Shown piece after piece: positions 1 through 6,723 of a DNA stretch of 7,860 nt; position 1 is the stretch's first letter, and every line of letters starts with the position of its first letter. Position numbers and translations under genes: made by a program. The notes under the pieces were generated by a model. That model did not search any database. It was not told the DNA's origin and was given only the letters and a program-made list of their open reading frames with translations. The stretch comes from Anaerolineales bacterium. Its GTDB lineage: Bacteria; Chloroflexota; Anaerolineae; Anaerolineales; Villigracilaceae. The DNA is taken from assembly GCA_016789485.1 (NCBI GenBank), contig JAEURE010000115.1, positions 1-7,860 on the forward strand, read 5' to 3'.

Positions 1-655
1 CTGACTCGACCAACGCGCGCATCTTCAATAACTTTGCCGAAGATGTGACGGGCTTCAGCTCCACTTCATCCTGCCTGCGGGTATGACGGCGATTCAGAAT
101 CTCTTTTTCTTCAGCAACATCAGGATAGCCAATAGACAGCTTGAGCATGAAACGATCCAACTGAGCTTCGGGCAAAGGGAACGTACCTTCATATTCAATT
201 GGATTCTGAGTCGCCATCACAAGAAAAGGTTCGGGCAGCGCCATGCTCTCGCCTTCGAGAGTCACTTGTCCCTCTTGCATGGCTTCAAGCAAAGCAGACT
301 GCGTCTTCGGTGATGCGCGGTTGATCTCATCCGCAAGCACGATGTTCGAGAAGATCGGTCCCTGCCGAAGTTGAAAACGATTCTGCACTCGATCCAACAC
401 GTAGCTGCCAGTGATATCACCGGGCAAAAGGTCTGGCGTAAATTGAATGCGTTTGAAATCAAGCCCAAGCACTGCCGCGAATGAACGCGCGATCAACGTT
501 TTGCCGAGCCCGGGATAATCTTCCAGCAGCACATGCCCGCCAGCCAGCACTGCAGACATGATCATCTCCAACACGCCGCGTTTTCCAACTACTGCACGCT
601 CCACCTCATCCATCACCTTCTGCGACGTCACAGCAACATCGTTGATCTTACTCAT
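1..655 (-). CDS. MoxR-family AAA+ ATPase, C-terminal part beyond the left edge
   Basis: The start codon is inside the window and 218 codons are visible; the gene runs off the left edge, so about 100 residues of a usual 310-330 are missing. A Walker A loop is at residues 45-53 (EDYPGLGKT, K52), Walker B at 105-110 (IVLADE) followed by INRASPKTQSALLEAM, sensor 1 at 148-152 (ATQNP), and the typical EGTFPLPEAQLDRF block at 157-170. These define the MoxR branch of AAA+ proteins, which act as ATP-driven chaperones that remodel or insert cofactors into partner proteins, often envelope-associated ones. The ATG at 655 overlaps the end of the upstream gene by 8 nt and has GGAG at 663-666, seven bases upstream. 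It is the third gene of an operon with a DUF4129 protein, a pairing well known for MoxR. A DUF58 (VWA-like) gene is expected next, outside the window. Family certain; substrate unknown. Confidence 0.95.
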   Translation of the reverse strand, partial: MSKINDVAVTSQKVMDEVERAVVGKRGVLEMIMSAVLAGGHVLLEDYPGLGKTLIARSFAAVLGLDFKRIQFTPDLLPGDITGSYVLDRVQNRFQLRQGPIFSNIVLADEINRASPKTQSALLEAMQEGQVTLEGESMALPEPFLVMATQNPIEYEGTFPLPEAQLDRFMLKLSIGYPDVAEEKEILNRRHTRRQDEVELKPVTSSAKLLKMRALVES

Positions 656-1259
656 GTTTGATCTCCATTTGTTCTTCAAGGTACGCCACCACCTGCTCCA
701 ATTCAATATCAAGCGGAGTGGAATTATTCTTTAATACAAAACCTTCAGGCGCATAATCCGCATAGGACGTGTTCACTCCCGCATCTAAAAAAGCCTGGAC
801 TCTGTCTGACGGCAACGGGATCCTGCTTGAGGTCCCGCGTGAGGCGGTCTGTTGAATCGATTGCTGGATCTTTCCAAGCAAATGTGCGATCTGCCATTTA
901 AAATAGATTCCGCGATGTCTTTCCTCGATATAACCCGCCATCGCCTCCACCGCCCCGACAATTGGTGACTTGTTCACCGGGCTTGATTCTTCCTTGTAGC
1001 GTTTCCCGTAAAAACTTCCGATGGCAATGTACAGGATCAAGATCAATAAAAATGCCCACAAAATTTGCTGGGGGATAACAAGCCCTATTAAATTCACCGT
1101 CCACACCAAATAAGATGCAAAACCGACCACTGCACCAGCCAGCCAGCGGCGCATGGGAAATAATAATACTGCGATGAGAATTAATAATAACGTGGAAAGA
1201 ATCGACTTCCAGGTATTTACCGGTTCGTTTCGCACGCTTTTAGAATGCTGGTCAGGCAC
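648..1259 (-). CDS. Hypothetical three-helix membrane protein in the MoxR operon
   Basis: I do not recognise a family. The 203-residue product has a short polar N-terminus, hydrophobic segments at about 18-35, 40-62 and 65-85, and then a soluble region of about 115 residues that starts KRYKEE and is probably cytoplasmic. The soluble part holds a mixed helical stretch (100-140, with QQSIQQTAS), a Ser/Arg/Pro linker near 140-152 and an acidic helical tail ending LEQVVAYLEEQMEIKHE. The start is GTG at 1259, chosen because AGGAGG lies at 1267-1272, seven bases upstream, and no ATG competes. It overlaps the end of the DUF4129 gene by 43 nt in another frame and overlaps the MoxR start by 8 nt, so translation is probably coupled. 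Its position between DUF4129 and MoxR suggests a membrane partner of the ATPase; that is inference from context only. Confidence 0.85.
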   Translation of the reverse strand: MPDQHSKSVRNEPVNTWKSILSTLLLILIAVLLFPMRRWLAGAVVGFASYLVWTVNLIGLVIPQQILWAFLLILILYIAIGSFYGKRYKEESSPVNKSPIVGAVEAMAGYIEERHRGIYFKWQIAHLLGKIQQSIQQTASRGTSSRIPLPSDRVQAFLDAGVNTSYADYAPEGFVLKNNSTPLDIELEQVVAYLEEQMEIKHE

Positions 1260-2080
1260 TGCTTCGCCTCCTTAATTTCTTCCGGACTGACGTTCTGCGC
1301 CCCATAGCGGACCTTCTCAAACACGCGTGTTAATCCGTTTATGGCTTGGCCGGGCAATCCCTCTTTTTCAAGATAACTTGCGAATTCAGAAGGCGTCATC
1401 GCTTCTTCACGAGCAATGCCGCGATATTCATTCACAGCCGCATTCATGCGCGTATAACTGCGGATAATGACATTTCTGGACTCTTTATTTTTGGAAAGAT
1501 CGGTTAATGCAGAACGGGCGATTTCAGCGATCTCTTCGAGATTATTTTTTGGTTTAAACCAGCGGTCTACAAAGCGATTGAAAAGTACAACAGCAGTCAC
1601 ACCAATGACAACTGCAACCAATGCCGTGATCCAAAACTCCGACTGCGGGTTTACTTCTGGCGCTATGAATGTCTGCTGTTGTGTGGTTGTCTCCGCTCCA
1701 GGCGTTTGAGATTGCCCCTCTTCCGAAAACATGGGATTATTTTGGGCGAAGCGTCCCATGACCATCATTGCAATCACTGTAAACGCCAGAAAGCGCAGTA
1801 ATTGTGAGAGCCAACTCTTGCCAGTCTGCGGGCGGATGGGACCCAGCATCGCCAAAAACAGCACAAAGAACATACCGATCACGAAATATCGAAACCACGA
1901 AACTTGATTTCGATCTTCCGGAATACTGGAATTTGAAAGCCTGAAAAAGTTATCAAGCTTCACCATGTTCGGCTCATCAAATTTCATGCCGTTCAACCCC
2001 GAGGCAAGGATAATCAAGCCGGTCAAAGCAAGAAAGGCCAGCAGGATGATCCAAATTTTTCCATTAAAAAGTGATCTCAT
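1217..2080 (-). CDS. DUF4129 domain membrane protein
   Basis: The 287-residue product has hydrophobic helices at about 8-28, 62-80, 91-109 and 147-168. A Gln/Thr-rich, probably external, loop lies at 118-146 and a soluble C-terminal domain at about 180-284. That domain carries the DUF4129 pattern: an arginine-rich helix (VIIRSYTRMNAAVNEYRGIAR, about 204-224), then MTPSEFASYLEKEGLP, then a final helix. DUF4129 is also found at the C-terminus of membrane transglutaminase-like proteins and in MoxR/DUF58 operons, where it is thought to serve envelope protein assembly; its biochemical role is not established. No transglutaminase Cys-His-Asp core is present here, so this is a stand-alone DUF4129 protein. 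The ATG at 2080 is preceded by AAGG at 2087-2090. It is the first gene of the leftward operon and diverges from the reductase gene at 2194. Confidence 0.85.
   Translation of the reverse strand: MRSLFNGKIWIILLAFLALTGLIILASGLNGMKFDEPNMVKLDNFFRLSNSSIPEDRNQVSWFRYFVIGMFFVLFLAMLGPIRPQTGKSWLSQLLRFLAFTVIAMMVMGRFAQNNPMFSEEGQSQTPGAETTTQQQTFIAPEVNPQSEFWITALVAVVIGVTAVVLFNRFVDRWFKPKNNLEEIAEIARSALTDLSKNKESRNVIIRSYTRMNAAVNEYRGIAREEAMTPSEFASYLEKEGLPGQAINGLTRVFEKVRYGAQNVSPEEIKEAKQCLTSILKACETNR
1267..1272 (-). promoter_or_regulatory. Strong Shine-Dalgarno that fixes a GTG start
   Basis: The minus strand reads AGGAGG here, seven bases before the GTG at 1259. The site lies inside the coding sequence of the upstream DUF4129 gene, so ribosomes can enter the 203-residue gene before the upstream gene ends. 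It is the best ribosome site in this operon and decides the non-ATG start. Confidence 0.8.
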
Positions 2081-2193
2081 GAGTTGCCTTTGTTATTTTA
2101 CCAAGAACCCATTCTGGGGTAGCCCGCCTGTAGTAGGGTTTTCCCAAACTCCACTCTGGTATACTGCCAGTCAAAAATCAGGAAAAGAGTCCC
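2081..2193. promoter_or_regulatory. Divergent intergenic promoter region
   Basis: These 113 bases separate two divergent operons, so both promoters must lie here or just inside the genes. Rightward, a good extended -10 element is visible (listed separately). Leftward, only a TAAAAT-like hexamer close to the DUF4129 start is seen, with no -35. I see no clear operator palindrome. Confidence 0.6.
2157..2165 (+). promoter_or_regulatory. Extended -10 promoter element for the fabL-like operon
   Basis: The sequence TGGTATACT combines a TG dinucleotide (2157-2158) one base before a TATACT hexamer (2160-2165), the form of an extended -10 site. No good TTGACA is found 16-18 bp upstream, which is normal for extended -10 promoters. 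Transcription would start near 2172, leaving a leader of about 22 nt that contains AGGAAAAGAG before the ATG at 2194. Confidence 0.5.
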
Positions 2194-2970
2194 ATGTCCA
2201 CTACTTTTATCAACAAAATCGCCCTCGTCACAGGTTCGGGACGCGGCATCGGCAAAGCCATTGCTCTGCATTTTGCCCGAAACGGCGCGGATGTGATCAT
2301 CAACTTCTTTCGCAACCGCGCCCCTGCTGAAGAAACTGCGGGTGAAGTGGAAAAACTTGGCCGCCGCGCGCTGCTCGTCAAAGCAGACGTGGGTGATCTC
2401 GAAGATTTGAACCGCCTGTTCGATGAAGTGGACAAGGAATTCGGCGGGCTGGATATTCTCGTCCACAATGCGGCTTCGGGATACAACCGTCCCGCGCTGG
2501 AGCAAAAACCCAAAGGTTGGGATTGGACAATGAACATCAACGCCCGCGCTTTGCTTTTTTGCGCGCAACGCGCCGCACCGCTCATGGAAAAACGCGGCGG
2601 CGGGAAGATCGTCAGCATTTCAAGCGCGGGTTCCGTCCGCGTGCTGCCGGATTATGTTGTGGTTGGCGCGAGTAAAGCTGCTCTCGAATCACTGACGCGT
2701 TATCTGGGTGTCGAGTTGATCTCAAAGGGAATCAATGTCAACGCCGTGTCGCCAGGCGTCGTTGAGACAGAGGCGTTGAATCATTTCACATCCATGGGCA
2801 ATCAGGATAACATCCTGCAAAGATTCATCGCGCAAGTTCCCGCGGGACGCCTCATTTCCCCCGAAGAAGTCGCTGAAGTGGTTGCATTTCTTTGCACTCC
2901 AGCAGCTTCGATGATCGTCGGTCAAACCATCGTTGTGGATGGGGGGTATACTTTGCCCATCCCGCAATAA
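2194..2970 (+). CDS. fabL: FabL-like enoyl-[acyl-carrier-protein] reductase (SDR family)
   Basis: This 258-residue short-chain dehydrogenase/reductase has an NAD(P) loop TGSGRGIG at 13-20, an NAAS motif at 92-95, catalytic Ser in SISS (141-144), and Tyr154 and Lys161 in the YxxxxxxK arrangement. From memory it matches Bacillus subtilis FabL closely in the middle of the protein: [31 protein letters not shown] and the VG-SKAALE-LTRYL-VEL block. FabL is enoyl-ACP reductase III, which uses NADPH to reduce trans-2-enoyl-ACP in the last step of each fatty acid elongation cycle in the cytoplasm. Length is normal. The six-residue gap between Tyr and Lys fits FabL, whereas FabI-type enzymes use a different spacing from typical SDRs; the ketoreductase FabG also has YxxxK, so function is best called by overall similarity. 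It shares an operon with the protease gene that follows after 15 nt. Family certain, exact substrate probable. Confidence 0.85.
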   Translation: [258 protein letters not shown]

Positions 2971-2985
2971 ATTCAGGATACCTTC

Positions 2986-3744
2986 ATGTCACTTTTTCAA
3001 GTACCGCCGCCTACTCGTTTTGACCTGCGCTTCTCCATCGTTGGGATTCCCGTACGCGTCCATCCGCTCTTTTGGTTGATCGCCATTCTATTCGGTTCTT
3101 CTGCCAACAGCATTCTCGGCGTGTTGACCTGGGTGATCGCGATCTTTATTTCAATTCTGATTCATGAATTGGGGCATGCCCTCGCCATGCGCCGCTATGG
3201 ACAGGGGTCGCAAATTATTCTGCATTTTGCCGGCGGCCTGACTGTGCCTGAGTCGATCTCCTGGGGCGGAGGATATGCGCAAGTTGCAATCACACCAAAC
3301 CAGCAAATTTTCATTTCCCTGGCTGGTCCTTTTTCCGGTTTTCTGTTTGCCATCCTTATCCTTGCCGCATCAGCAGCCGCAGGAGGTACGATTGTTCCAA
3401 ACTTTATACTTGGATTTATTCCGTTCCCCATGGTTTTTTTGCCGATTGGCGGAGCTGTCGTAAACTCGTTCGTTCTCAGCCTGTTGTGGGTCAATATCTT
3501 TTGGGGCTTTATCAACCTGATGCCCGTTCATCCATTGGACGGTGGGACCGTCACCAGATATGTACTCATCCAAACTGACCCATGGAACGGATTGCGCACC
3601 TCCCTTTGGGTTTCAGTGATCACAGGCGCAGCAATCGCAATTGCGGGGCTGGTCTTTTTACGAAGTACGTACATGGCATTTTTATTTGGGCTGCTCGCAT
3701 TTCAAAGTTACCAAGCCTTGCAGGGAAGCGGTGGAAGGTATTAA
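2986..3744 (+). CDS. Site-2 protease (M50) family intramembrane zinc metalloprotease
   Basis: The 252-residue product is almost entirely membrane-embedded, with about six hydrophobic segments (near 26-40, 45-64, 104-132, 139-178, 204-224 and 228-243). The zinc site is explicit: HELGH at 60-64 (ligands His60 and His64, catalytic Glu61) and NLMPVHPLDGG at 177-187, with Asp185 the third ligand. Proteins of this family cut transmembrane substrates within the bilayer, for example anti-sigma factors or signal-peptide remnants. It has neither a PDZ domain, as in RseP, nor a C-terminal CBS pair, so it is a minimal core of the kind common in thermophiles and Chloroflexota. AGGA at 2975-2978 serves the ATG at 2986. 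It is downstream of and probably co-transcribed with the FabL-like gene. No candidate substrate such as an anti-sigma factor is encoded in the window. Confidence 0.93.
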   Translation: MSLFQVPPPTRFDLRFSIVGIPVRVHPLFWLIAILFGSSANSILGVLTWVIAIFISILIHELGHALAMRRYGQGSQIILHFAGGLTVPESISWGGGYAQVAITPNQQIFISLAGPFSGFLFAILILAASAAAGGTIVPNFILGFIPFPMVFLPIGGAVVNSFVLSLLWVNIFWGFINLMPVHPLDGGTVTRYVLIQTDPWNGLRTSLWVSVITGAAIAIAGLVFLRSTYMAFLFGLLAFQSYQALQGSGGRY

Positions 3745-3750
3745 TAAATC

Positions 3751-3784
3751 AACAGCTCCTTGTTGGTGTCAACAAGGAGCTGTT
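3751..3784. terminator. Perfect hairpin between convergent genes, likely bidirectional terminator
   Basis: The arms 3751-3765 (AACAGCTCCTTGTTG) and 3770-3784 are exact reverse complements: a 15-bp stem with a GTGT loop. It lies 6 nt after the protease stop codon and 33 nt beyond the sulfatase stop, between genes that converge, which is where a shared terminator is expected. The U-tract is weak on both sides (TTTGCTTA on plus, ATTTATTAAT on minus), so it may act partly by RNA stabilisation or blocking. Confidence 0.75.
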
Positions 3785-3817
3785 TGCTTAAACGGATAAT
3801 CCATCCGCAACGTGGAT

Positions 3818-5158
3818 TTATTTTCCAGACGATATATTCCTCGGGACTTTTTCTTCCTGGAGAGTTGCCTGCAACTCCTGAATGATCGCCTGATATTCCT
3901 CGGCATCGATCTTGTTCTCCATTTGATACGGGTCAATTTTTAGATCATAGAATTCGGAAATATATCCTTCGTTTTCGATATAAACATACTGCCCCGTGTG
4001 AATCGAGGCCCAGGCACCTCTCTCCGGCCAGGCTTCCATGAGCAGACAGGTGCGCCAATCCTCCGTGCCTTTAAACAGACTCACAAGCGACAACCCGTCG
4101 ATGGGATCGGGCATTTTCGTTTCAGATAGTTCATACAGAGTAGGGGCAATATCAATATTGGCAACCAGCCGATCCTCAGTATAGGGCGCGGAGATCAGAG
4201 GCGGATATCGAATGGCAAAGGGGACTTTCACCGATTCTTCATAAGCCGTGTTCTTTTGATCCATACGATGTTCGCCCCAATGGTGACCGTTATCCGACAT
4301 AAAAATGACAACGGTATTATCCATTTCCCCGGTCTCCTCCAGCTTGGCCATGATCTCTCCGATGGAACGGTCTAATGCGGTGAGAGTTAAAATTTGCCTG
4401 CGGCGGAGGTTGTCCAATTTGGTTGATTCCTCCTCAGTCAGCAACGGCTTGCCTGAAATGGAGATGGGCTTATCTGAATTATCTTCCTCGTTATAGCTTT
4501 CCGGGCGAAATGGAGCCAAGTCTTGATAGAGCCCAGTATCCTCTTTCGCCGGCGTAAATGGGGCGTGAGGTGCATTGGGTGTAAAAAGCAAAAGGAAAGG
4601 CTTTCTTTGGTTTGCCGCCTTATCCAAAAACTGAATCACATGGTCTTTAAACAAATAGGTGATATACCCGGTATGCTTGGACCAGGTGCCATTTACATTC
4701 AGATCCGGGTCATAATAGGACGGAACAGTCCCTCCCCAAAAGGATACCCAGTAATCGTACTCAGGACGTTCGGCTCCATCCCACGAATTAAGGTACTTTC
4801 CCACCAAACCGGTATAGTATCCATTATTGTGCAAATCCTCAACAAATGTTTTGTAATTCAGCTTATCTTCATTAACATAGACTTCGTGATTGTGGGCATA
4901 CATTCCAGTTAAAATGCTTGCACGGCTTGGACAACAGTACGGAGTAGTGATATAGGCCTTGGAAAAGGTGACGCCTTCGTCAAAAATAAGCTTCTGAGTA
5001 TTCGGCATGAATTCCATGGTGTCAAAACGCTGGTCATCGGTAACAATGATCAGAAAATTTGGACGCTCATCATTGAAGAAACGCGGAATTGCCTGACATG
5101 CTTGAAGCAGAAAAGAAAGAAGAAGAAATGAAAGACTGATACGCTTAAGATACTGCAT
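3818..5158 (-). CDS. Type I sulfatase, predicted lipoprotein
   Basis: The 446-residue product starts with a lipoprotein-type signal: MQYLKRI, a hydrophobic core and LLQAC, giving lipidated Cys21 (Gln at -2 is slightly unusual). The sulfatase fold follows. Metal ligands TDDQ are at 40-43, and the formylglycine motif CCPSRASILTG spans 75-85, with Cys75 the residue converted by a maturation enzyme. Further family blocks are VGKYLN (119-124), TPNAPHAPF (193-201) and MSDNGHHWGEHRMDQK (287-302, metal ligands Asp289 and Asn290). These blocks resemble the human GlcNAc-6-sulfatase/SULF group, so a sulfated polysaccharide or glycosaminoglycan substrate is plausible but not proven. The ATG at 5158 is chosen because of the signal peptide and AAGGAA at 5165-5170; a longer in-frame reading would run through a terminator and the next gene. 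It stands alone on the minus strand, with no sulfatase-maturing enzyme nearby. Confidence 0.92.
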   Translation of the reverse strand: MQYLKRISLSFLLLSFLLQACQAIPRFFNDERPNFLIIVTDDQRFDTMEFMPNTQKLIFDEGVTFSKAYITTPYCCPSRASILTGMYAHNHEVYVNEDKLNYKTFVEDLHNNGYYTGLVGKYLNSWDGAERPEYDYWVSFWGGTVPSYYDPDLNVNGTWSKHTGYITYLFKDHVIQFLDKAANQRKPFLLLFTPNAPHAPFTPAKEDTGLYQDLAPFRPESYNEEDNSDKPISISGKPLLTEEESTKLDNLRRRQILTLTALDRSIGEIMAKLEETGEMDNTVVIFMSDNGHHWGEHRMDQKNTAYEESVKVPFAIRYPPLISAPYTEDRLVANIDIAPTLYELSETKMPDPIDGLSLVSLFKGTEDWRTCLLMEAWPERGAWASIHTGQYVYIENEGYISEFYDLKIDPYQMENKIDAEEYQAIIQELQATLQEEKVPRNISSGK

Positions 5159-5164
5159 GTATTG

Positions 5165-5170
5165 TTCCTT
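5165..5170 (-). promoter_or_regulatory. Ribosome binding site that decides the sulfatase start
   Basis: The minus strand reads AAGGAA six bases before the ATG at 5158. Together with the lipoprotein signal directly after this ATG, it rules out an in-frame extension up to 5359. Confidence 0.75.
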
Positions 5171-5176
5171 GGTAAC

Positions 5177-5200
5177 GGGGTATTTTTGTGATTGTACCCC
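5177..5200 (-). promoter_or_regulatory. Sulfatase promoter -10 inside an inverted repeat
   Basis: On the minus strand TACAAT at 5196-5191 is a good -10 hexamer, placing the start of transcription about 26 nt before the sulfatase ATG. The hexamer overlaps the first arm of GGGGTA-(12 nt)-TACCCC (arms 5195-5200 and 5177-5182). A repressor binding there would block the promoter, or the RNA could form a weak hairpin before the ribosome site. No -35 match is seen; AT-rich terminator sequence occupies that place. Six-bp arms can occur by chance, so this is tentative. Confidence 0.35.
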
Positions 5201-5211
5201 AAGACACTTAA

Positions 5212-5248
5212 ATAAAAATTGCCGCCAGTGTGTGGCGGCAATTTTTAT
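5212..5248 (-). terminator. Strong rho-independent terminator of the envelope operon
   Basis: Arms 5212-5227 and 5233-5248 form a perfect 16-bp stem with a GTGTG loop; the core is GCCGCCA/TGGCGGC. On the minus strand the GC core is followed by AATTTTTATTT, a proper U-tract. It lies 11 nt past the stop codon at 5259 and separates that operon from the sulfatase. The plus-strand reading also ends in ATTTTTAT, so it could stop antisense transcription too. Confidence 0.9.
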
Positions 5249-5258
5249 CATCAACAGT

Positions 5259-5765
5259 TTATGCAATTTTACGCGGATTGGATTTCTTCTTGGCCTTTGG
5301 CGCTTCAACCTCGTCCAACGCGGGAAGTTCTTCCACAACGGGTTGCTCGGCTGGCTCAATCACAACAGGCGCAGGTACTGTAGCAGCAGGAACGGGCTGT
5401 CCATTCAAGCGGGCAAAATAATCTTTTACAGTAAGGTCGTTGTAGAAAATGAGAGCCAAAATACCCACCACCATCGAGAAGAGGTTCCCCATCAACAAGG
5501 TTGAGATCTGAAACATGGCAATTGAAGGGGAAGGCTGTACAGGCTGTGGCTGCGCGCTCATCAACTTTGCGGCATAAATGATCTCGAAGATACCGAGAAT
5601 GGTAGGCAGGATGGTAATGGGCAGACAAACCACTCCCACGATCGTGCCAAGCGCCGTAGCTGAAGCGACAAAACCCCAAAAGAGATTTATGATGCCGCTG
5701 GTAAGGGTCATCACGGCTATGGCTGTGACTAGACCCGGTTTTTGCTGGGAATATGATGTATTCAT
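5259..5765 (-). CDS. Hypothetical small multi-pass membrane protein with Pro/Ala/Glu-rich tail
   Basis: I do not recognise a family. The 168-residue product has hydrophobic segments at about 12-34, 38-67 (possibly two close helices) and 86-108, with a Gln/Pro-rich loop at 72-80. After NDLTVKDYFARLNG the C-terminus is low complexity: Pro/Ala/Val/Glu-rich at 122-157, then a basic end (KAKKKSNPRKIA). The tail is probably cytoplasmic, given its basic end and the lack of a further helix; it could bind a partner or nucleic acid, but that is speculation. The ATG at 5765 has a strong AAGGAG at 5772-5777, six bases upstream. It follows the 297-residue gene by 64 nt with no hairpin between them and is followed at once by a strong terminator, so it is probably the last gene of a three-gene operon. 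Confidence 0.85.
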   Translation of the reverse strand: MNTSYSQQKPGLVTAIAVMTLTSGIINLFWGFVASATALGTIVGVVCLPITILPTILGIFEIIYAAKLMSAQPQPVQPSPSIAMFQISTLLMGNLFSMVVGILALIFYNDLTVKDYFARLNGQPVPAATVPAPVVIEPAEQPVVEELPALDEVEAPKAKKKSNPRKIA

Positions 5766-5829
5766 TCGTTACTCCTTATTTTTAGTCTGCAAGATATAAC
5801 GAACAAAGACAGTTTTGGTTGCATGGTAT

Positions 5830-6723
5830 TTAAGGCTGTTGGAATGTGAGCAGCAAACCGCCGGGATAACTCACGCCATTGGGATCGGTGCATGCAGGAG
5901 CGACAATATCTGACACGAACGCCCCGCCAGCTGCAATGCGGACGCTGTAAACCGTATCCTTTTCCATGATGAAATCTGCGTATCCATTCCCAAGCTCGGG
6001 CTTGAATCCGGTAAAAAAGCGGTCTTCCCCCCGACTCCATGTAACGATAATCTCGATGCCCGCCACTTGTTTTCTGCGTGAATCCATAAGCATGAATTGC
6101 AGCAAACCCGCCTGTGTGCCAGGAGCGCACACTGTATCTCTTCCAACAAGAGCAAAAGGCGCTCCGGGTCCTGGGATAGGTGTAAATGTGGCGCGTGGTG
6201 TGGCGGTTTCGATCACAACGGGTGTAATGGGCGTCTGTTCAAAGAGGATGGTGGGAAAAGGAGTAACGGTTTCCTCAATGATGACTGTCTCTTCAGTTTG
6301 TGTTTCGGTGGCAGAGATGGCTGATACGTCTTGAGGAGTGAGAATTGTAAATGGCGTAGGCGATGGAAGGCTGGCAAAACCCTGATTTAAGTCGGTGGCA
6401 AGCTGTGCAAGAGGACGCGCTTTTTCAAAAGACTCACCCGCTGCCAGCATGCGCTGTGCCTGCGCACTGAGTTCACCAACCGGATCCACATCCCCCAGCA
6501 ATTGAAGGCGGACGCGGGCACGGTCCAGGTTTTGGGTGGATGCGTAAGATGCGGCAATCACGACACGATATTGATCCTTGAAATCCGAACGCAGGATGGC
6601 AGGAGTTGCATCCACATAGGTGACAGGGGAGAGAAACCACGAGTAAACCAGACCAAGCCCAAGCCCCGCGAGAAGCGCGAAAAAAAGTTGAAAGAAATGG
6701 CCGCGAAAATTGAATCTGCTCAT
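5830..6723 (-). CDS. Membrane-anchored exported protein with Thr/Pro-rich linker, paralogue of its upstream neighbour
   Basis: Function unknown. The 297-residue product has one N-terminal membrane anchor (about 9-30) without a lipobox or clear cleavage site. A helical domain at about 31-115 follows, then a linker at about 119-188 rich in Thr, Pro and Glu (SPTPFTILTP, TVTPFPT, TATPRATFTPIPGPG) and a C-terminal beta-rich domain at 189-297. That domain has only two cysteines, Cys199 and Cys278, which could form a disulfide outside the cell. Residues 22-77 align without gaps to the 119-residue protein upstream (about 21 of 55 identical by eye: LGL-Y-W---P--Y-D--P-ILR-D---Y and the RL--LG end). 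Such spacer linkers are common in exported proteins of Anaerolineae. Its ATG overlaps the upstream stop as ATGA (6720-6723), so translation is coupled. The layout suggests a sensor or scaffold domain held outside the membrane. Confidence 0.88.
   Translation of the reverse strand: MSRFNFRGHFFQLFFALLAGLGLGLVYSWFLSPVTYVDATPAILRSDFKDQYRVVIAASYASTQNLDRARVRLQLLGDVDPVGELSAQAQRMLAAGESFEKARPLAQLATDLNQGFASLPSPTPFTILTPQDVSAISATETQTEETVIIEETVTPFPTILFEQTPITPVVIETATPRATFTPIPGPGAPFALVGRDTVCAPGTQAGLLQFMLMDSRRKQVAGIEIIVTWSRGEDRFFTGFKPELGNGYADFIMEKDTVYSVRIAAGGAFVSDIVAPACTDPNGVSYPGGLLLTFQQP

Noticed and set aside
2097..2102. TAAAAT-like -10 on the minus strand before the DUF4129 gene
   Set aside because: No -35 is found at a suitable distance and the hexamer is common in AT-rich spacers, so I list the spacer only as a general promoter region.
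2098..2618. Long minus-strand open frames opposite the reductase gene
   Set aside because: They are shadows of the strongly supported plus-strand gene and encode Ser/Arg/Ala-rich sequences with no motifs.
5159..5359. In-frame extension of the sulfatase by 67 residues
   Set aside because: It would cross a strong terminator hairpin and the end of the next gene, its sequence is basic and of no recognisable type, and the internal ATG at 5158 has both a ribosome site and a lipoprotein signal.
6134..6366. Thr/Pro-rich coding stretch as a tandem DNA repeat
   Set aside because: It is low complexity at the protein level, but the DNA has no regular repeat unit; it is a normal extracellular linker.
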